From contig NZ_CP016808.1 in NCBI RefSeq assembly GCF_002741035.1, forward strand, positions 1,612,001 to 1,676,000: 64,000 nucleotides of DNA, given 5' to 3'. The stretch comes from Paenibacillus sp. BIHB 4019. GTDB taxonomy: Bacteria; Bacillota; Bacilli; Paenibacillales; Paenibacillaceae. Shown here one piece after another: positions 60,696 to 64,000 of this stretch; within the stretch, counting starts at the first letter, position 1; each line of letters starts with the position of its first letter. The position numbers and the translations under genes were made by a program. The notes under the pieces were generated by a model. That model saw only the letters and a program-made list of their open reading frames with translations, was not told the DNA's origin and did not search any database.

Positions 60696-63632
60696 CTACA
60701 GCGCTGCAAGCTCCTCAAGCAACTGGTCAATCGTCTCCTTGGAAATTCGGAACATGCCATTGTCGCAAATTTGCTGAAGAGAGAACGGCTTAGCAATGTT
60801 TGCCTGTGCGCCGCTGAACAGATTTGGCATATGGCGGCTCACAATGGCGATCGCCCGCTCATCCATCCATATTTCACTCATCTTCGTCTTGGCACTGTAC
60901 TGCGAGCGGAACAGGCCTTCACTCTCATAGGCGAACTGGTACGTACCCGAGCCGGCACGGATGATCAAGCCAGCTGCGGTTTCCTCCGCCGATGCGATGC
61001 CTGCTTTATTTTCAAGCGAAGCCCCGCCTTCTGTCGTGCCAGCGAGCGTTGCTCCCCGCAAAATAATATCTGCTGTCGTATTCGCTGGAATGACTACTTG
61101 AAGCTCAATACGGCTGCCTTCTACACGCCAGCCCGACTCGATCCGTCCGTACACGGAGTCGTAGGAGGCTTTAGCATAAGTCAGCATGGTCGAACCGAAC
61201 AACGGCTCGATTCGAATATGCTTGAAGGCAGGCTGCGAAGGGTCCATGTCTAGCCCAGCCACCTTGCGGTACATCCAATCCCCGATGGCCCCATAGGAAT
61301 AATGGTTGAACGAGTTCATGTCGTCGCTCCAGAACGAGCCGTCCGGCTTAATGCTGTCCCAATGCTCCCAAATCGTCGTCGCGCCTTTCGATACCGAATA
61401 CAGCCAGCCCGGATAGCTCTCTTGCAGCAGCAGGCGAACCGCCGTTGTGTGATAGCCGCTGTTCGACAGGGCAAAACATAAGTACGGCGTACCCACAAAG
61501 CCGGTCGTCAGATGGTAGTCATTTTCGACGATGAGGTTGTTTAAATCCTCCGCTACCCGCTCCTTCACGCTCTCATCCACCAGGTCGAACATAAGCGCCA
61601 AAATATGCGCGGTTTGCGTCGGCGAAGCGATCCGTCCCCTCTTGGTCATAAACTCGTCGCGGAACGCGGAAATTACGCGGCTGTGCAGCTCGTCATAGCG
61701 ACCTGCGTCTTCGTCATGGCCGAGCACCTTCGCTGCGTCGCGAACAATGCGCGTGGAGTAGGCATAATAGGCGGTAGCAATCAATGCCGTTGGCGTCGCG
61801 CCAATATAGCTGTTCTCCTTCGCATCGAGCGCAAGCCAATCCCCGAAATGAAAGCCGCTATTCCACAAATACTCTTCGCTGCCCTGTGCCCGAATGTACT
61901 CCACCCATTGCTTCATGCTTTCATACTGTTCGGAGAGCAGCCGCTCATCGCCATAATATTGATAAACCGTCCATGGGCAAATAACCGCAGCGTCTCCCCA
62001 TGCCGCTGAATTGGCTCCGCCAACAATATCAGGAATAACGAAAGGAATGCCGCCATCCTCATGCTGCTCCGCCTTCAGGTCATGCAGCCATTTTGCAAAA
62101 AACGGCGCGCCTTGGAAGTTGAATAAAGCAGTGCTGATAAATACTTGCGCGTCGCCCGTCCAGCCGAGCCGCTCATCGCGCTGCGGGCAATCCGTCGGCA
62201 CGTCGAGGAAGTTGCCGCGCTGTCCCCAGCGGATATTTTGCTGGAGCTTGTTAATTCGCTCGTCAGAGCACTCGAATTCGCCAGATGAAGGCATGTCGGA
62301 GTGCATGACCTCGCCTTGGAAAACATCTGCCGGCAATGGAACGCCTGCTTCCTGTCCCGGGAAGCCCTGCACCAGCACATAGCGGAAGCCCATGAAGGTA
62401 AAATGGGGCGCATAGCTTTCTAGGCCGTCGCCATTCGCGATATAGGTCAGCGTCTGCTTCGCCGGACGCAGGTTGCCAAAATAAATGTTGCCGTCCTTGT
62501 CCAGTACCTCTGCATGGCGCAAAACGATTTGTGTTCCTTCCGGCGCCTCGACGGTAAATCTCATGCGCCCAACGATGTTTTGCCCCAGATCCAGCACATG
62601 ATCGCCTGCCGGAGTTATAAACGAGGAAATCGGCTTGATGATTTCGGTGACATTTGTCGGCCAGTTTTCTTGTGCTACAAGCTGGCTGTATGGCAGATCC
62701 AGCACTTGCACACCCGACCATCCGCCAGCCGCCTGCTTATCATCGCCTTGAGCTTCCGATCCGTTCCCTCCACGACCGGCTTCGCTCCAGCCCTCGATTT
62801 CCAAGCGGGCATCATACGTCTCACCGTGATAGATATTCGCGTATTGAATCGCGCCAAGCGCCGCCTGCCATGAGCTGTCCGTCGCTACGACCTCTTCTGT
62901 GCCATCCGCATAACGGATATGCAGCTCCAGCAGCGCGGCACGATTGTCGCCGTACATATAATTTTTGTCATCAAAGCCCAGACCGCCGCGGTACCAGCCG
63001 TCGCCCAGCATAAAGCCGATGCCATTTGCGCCTTCTTTAAGCTCCGCGGTCACATCATAGGTCTGATATTGCACACGGGTGTGATAGCTGGTCCAGCCTG
63101 GAGCGAGCAAATCATCCGACACCTTGCCGCCGTTCAGGTACAGCTCATACACGCCAAGCGCGGTTGCATACACTCGGGCGGACGAAATGCCCCCCGCTTT
63201 CACCTGAAAGGTGTGGCGCAGCAAATAGGCCGGGGCCGCATCTGCAGCAATAGAAGATGCATCTGGCGTAATCCATTTCGCCTGCCAGTCCGCCCCGCCA
63301 GCAAGAGCCAGCTCGAAGGTGCCCTCCTCGCTCCAAGGCGACTCTTCTCCTGCCGTATCCCATACTCTAACGCGGAAGCGATAAGCCGTGCGGGCTGCAA
63401 GCGACGGGCCGCCATATTTGATATGAAGCGATTGCTCCTGTTCGATCCGGCCCGTATCCCAAAGGCTTGCCTCGAAGCCGCCCGATGCCTCGGCTACTTG
63501 CAGCTGATAAGCGGCCTGGCGGACTCCTCTGCGCTCTGCTGCTTCCAGCATCCAGCTGAAACGCGGCTTTGTGAGGTCTGTGCCAAGCAGAGCACCTCTA
63601 TATTCACAGCTTGCGGAATGAACATTTAACAT
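60696..63632 (-). CDS. GH78 alpha-L-rhamnosidase
   Basis: 978 residues, intracellular (no signal peptide). Order: N-terminal fibronectin-like beta domain (YRGALLGTDLTKPRFSWMLEAAERRG on), a galactose-binding-like domain with YELYLNGGKVSDDLLAPGWTSYHTRVQYQTYDVT, the (alpha/alpha)6 barrel with the catalytic motif FLDVPTDCPQRDERLGWTGDAQVF (general acid Glu in RDER) and GATTIWEHWDSIKPDGSF (second Glu in WEHW), and a C-terminal beta domain. The end has a 60-residue extension. Hydrolyses terminal alpha-L-rhamnose from plant or bacterial glycans. A sugar ABC permease lies upstream on the same strand, so it probably acts on imported rhamnosides. Confidence 0.95.
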   Translation of the reverse strand: MLNVHSASCEYRGALLGTDLTKPRFSWMLEAAERRGVRQAAYQLQVAEASGGFEASLWDTGRIEQEQSLHIKYGGPSLAARTAYRFRVRVWDTAGEESPWSEEGTFELALAGGADWQAKWITPDASSIAADAAPAYLLRHTFQVKAGGISSARVYATALGVYELYLNGGKVSDDLLAPGWTSYHTRVQYQTYDVTAELKEGANGIGFMLGDGWYRGGLGFDDKNYMYGDNRAALLELHIRYADGTEEVVATDSSWQAALGAIQYANIYHGETYDARLEIEGWSEAGRGGNGSEAQGDDKQAAGGWSGVQVLDLPYSQLVAQENWPTNVTEIIKPISSFITPAGDHVLDLGQNIVGRMRFTVEAPEGTQIVLRHAEVLDKDGNIYFGNLRPAKQTLTYIANGDGLESYAPHFTFMGFRYVLVQGFPGQEAGVPLPADVFQGEVMHSDMPSSGEFECSDERINKLQQNIRWGQRGNFLDVPTDCPQRDERLGWTGDAQVFISTALFNFQGAPFFAKWLHDLKAEQHEDGGIPFVIPDIVGGANSAAWGDAAVICPWTVYQYYGDERLLSEQYESMKQWVEYIRAQGSEEYLWNSGFHFGDWLALDAKENSYIGATPTALIATAYYAYSTRIVRDAAKVLGHDEDAGRYDELHSRVISAFRDEFMTKRGRIASPTQTAHILALMFDLVDESVKERVAEDLNNLIVENDYHLTTGFVGTPYLCFALSNSGYHTTAVRLLLQESYPGWLYSVSKGATTIWEHWDSIKPDGSFWSDDMNSFNHYSYGAIGDWMYRKVAGLDMDPSQPAFKHIRIEPLFGSTMLTYAKASYDSVYGRIESGWRVEGSRIELQVVIPANTTADIILRGATLAGTTEGGASLENKAGIASAEETAAGLIIRAGSGTYQFAYESEGLFRSQYSAKTKMSEIWMDERAIAIVSRHMPNLFSGAQANIAKPFSLQQICDNGMFRISKETIDQLLEELAAL

Positions 63633-63670
63633 GTAGCTATCCCCTTTTTACTGGATTTATGAATGAGACA

Positions 63671-64000
63671 TTAACCTTTAACCGAACCAGCTGTCATGCC
63701 CGCTACAATACGCTTGTTAAAAATAATAAACAGCAGCAGCGGCGGAATCGTAATCAGCAATATGTTCGTGAACAGCAGATTGTATTGCGTCACATACTGG
63801 CTCTGGAAGTTATAGAGCGTCAGCTGCACCGTGACATTGTCCGAGCCCGGCAGAAAATAAAGCGGGTTCGTGAAATCATTAAAAATGGTAACCGAGGACA
63901 ATACAATAATCGTTGCCGTCACAGGCTGGAGCAGCGGCAAAATAATGCCGAAGAACAGCCGAAGGCCGCCTGCGCCGTCAATAACGGCCGCCTCATCGAC
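63671..64000 (-). CDS. Carbohydrate ABC transporter permease, MalG-type (5' end outside window)
   Basis: C-terminal 110 residues of a binding-protein-dependent sugar permease. The cytoplasmic coupling EAA motif is visible at the edge: DEAAVIDGAGGLRLFFGIIL, then PLLQPVTATIIVLSSVTIFN and the terminal helix PPLLLFIIFNKRIVAGMTAG; ends SVKG, the usual MalG tail. 38 bases before the rhamnosidase gene, so both are probably one operon for rhamnose-containing oligosaccharides. The rest of the transporter lies to the right of the window. Confidence 0.92.
   Translation of the reverse strand, partial: VDEAAVIDGAGGLRLFFGIILPLLQPVTATIIVLSSVTIFNDFTNPLYFLPGSDNVTVQLTLYNFQSQYVTQYNLLFTNILLITIPPLLLFIIFNKRIVAGMTAGSVKG

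Noticed and set aside
62919..63629. 236-codon plus-strand ORF opposite the rhamnosidase gene
   Set aside because: Shadow of the GH78 reading frame in GC-rich codons; no start signal and no protein-like pattern.

Overview
The window looks like a chromosomal segment of a Paenibacillus-type, spore-forming Firmicute. The evidence is a complete cotJABC spore-coat operon, strong AAGGAGG-type ribosome binding sites with frequent TTG/GTG starts, B. subtilis-like sigma-A promoters (TTGACA-17-TATACT), AraR/GntR-LacI regulation of arabinose genes, and many TetR, AraC and MarR regulators beside small transport or enzyme units. No rRNA, tRNA, phage, insertion sequence or CRISPR array was found.

Layout. 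1-8.0 kb: a truncated NikA-like metal-binding lipoprotein behind a Fur-family box, a CcdC-like membrane protein, an MFS carrier, and a BcrA-type ABC exporter (ATPase plus two permeases) next to a histidine kinase/response regulator pair. 8.3-21 kb: short regulator/enzyme pairs (SRPBCC/AraC, MCP, TetR with an MBL-fold hydrolase and AbrB-type membrane protein, ketopantoate-reductase-like enzyme/TetR, aldo-keto reductase), cotJABC, and an AraC regulator beside an unusual alcohol dehydrogenase. 21.1-22.1 kb is degenerate or repeat-rich. 22.1-27.4 kb is the araBDA operon with divergent araR, AraR operators and a probable cre site. 27.7-31 kb: a second reductase/TetR pair, then LysE plus AraC.

31.1-35.2 kb holds two luciferase-like flavin monooxygenases and a nitroreductase next to a MarR regulator. 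35.3-38.7 kb holds an alpha/beta hydrolase and a secreted beta-lactamase-fold protein with nearly duplicated promoters. 38.7-49.2 kb is a surface-glycan locus: three paralogous GT4 glycosyltransferases, a nucleotide-sugar dehydrogenase, two NAD-dependent epimerases, a SAM methyltransferase, an Asp-box beta-propeller protein and a small beta-rich protein. The first GT4 gene carries a repeat-built basic tail and a perfect A AAA AAA heptamer that would shift ribosomes into an overlapping -1 ORF. 49.4-56.9 kb: TetR, an orphan motB, a second MarR beside a third luciferase-like monooxygenase, a QacA-type efflux operon ending in its TetR gene, and a serine hydrolase. 57.3-64 kb: an MFS/TIM-barrel/ROK-like sugar unit, a GH78 alpha-L-rhamnosidase and the end of a sugar ABC permease.

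The strongest unexplained signals are: (i) the MarR/monooxygenase regulon with TTAGC-N2-GCTAA operators at five sites in two loci 16 kb apart; (ii) the glycosyltransferase tail with a possible programmed -1 frameshift; (iii) the duplicated activator-type promoter and leader upstream of two envelope hydrolases; (iv) an alcohol dehydrogenase lacking the structural-zinc lobe; (v) a four-unit repeat element at 21.7-21.9 kb. All functions are inferred from reading the sequence; no database search was run.
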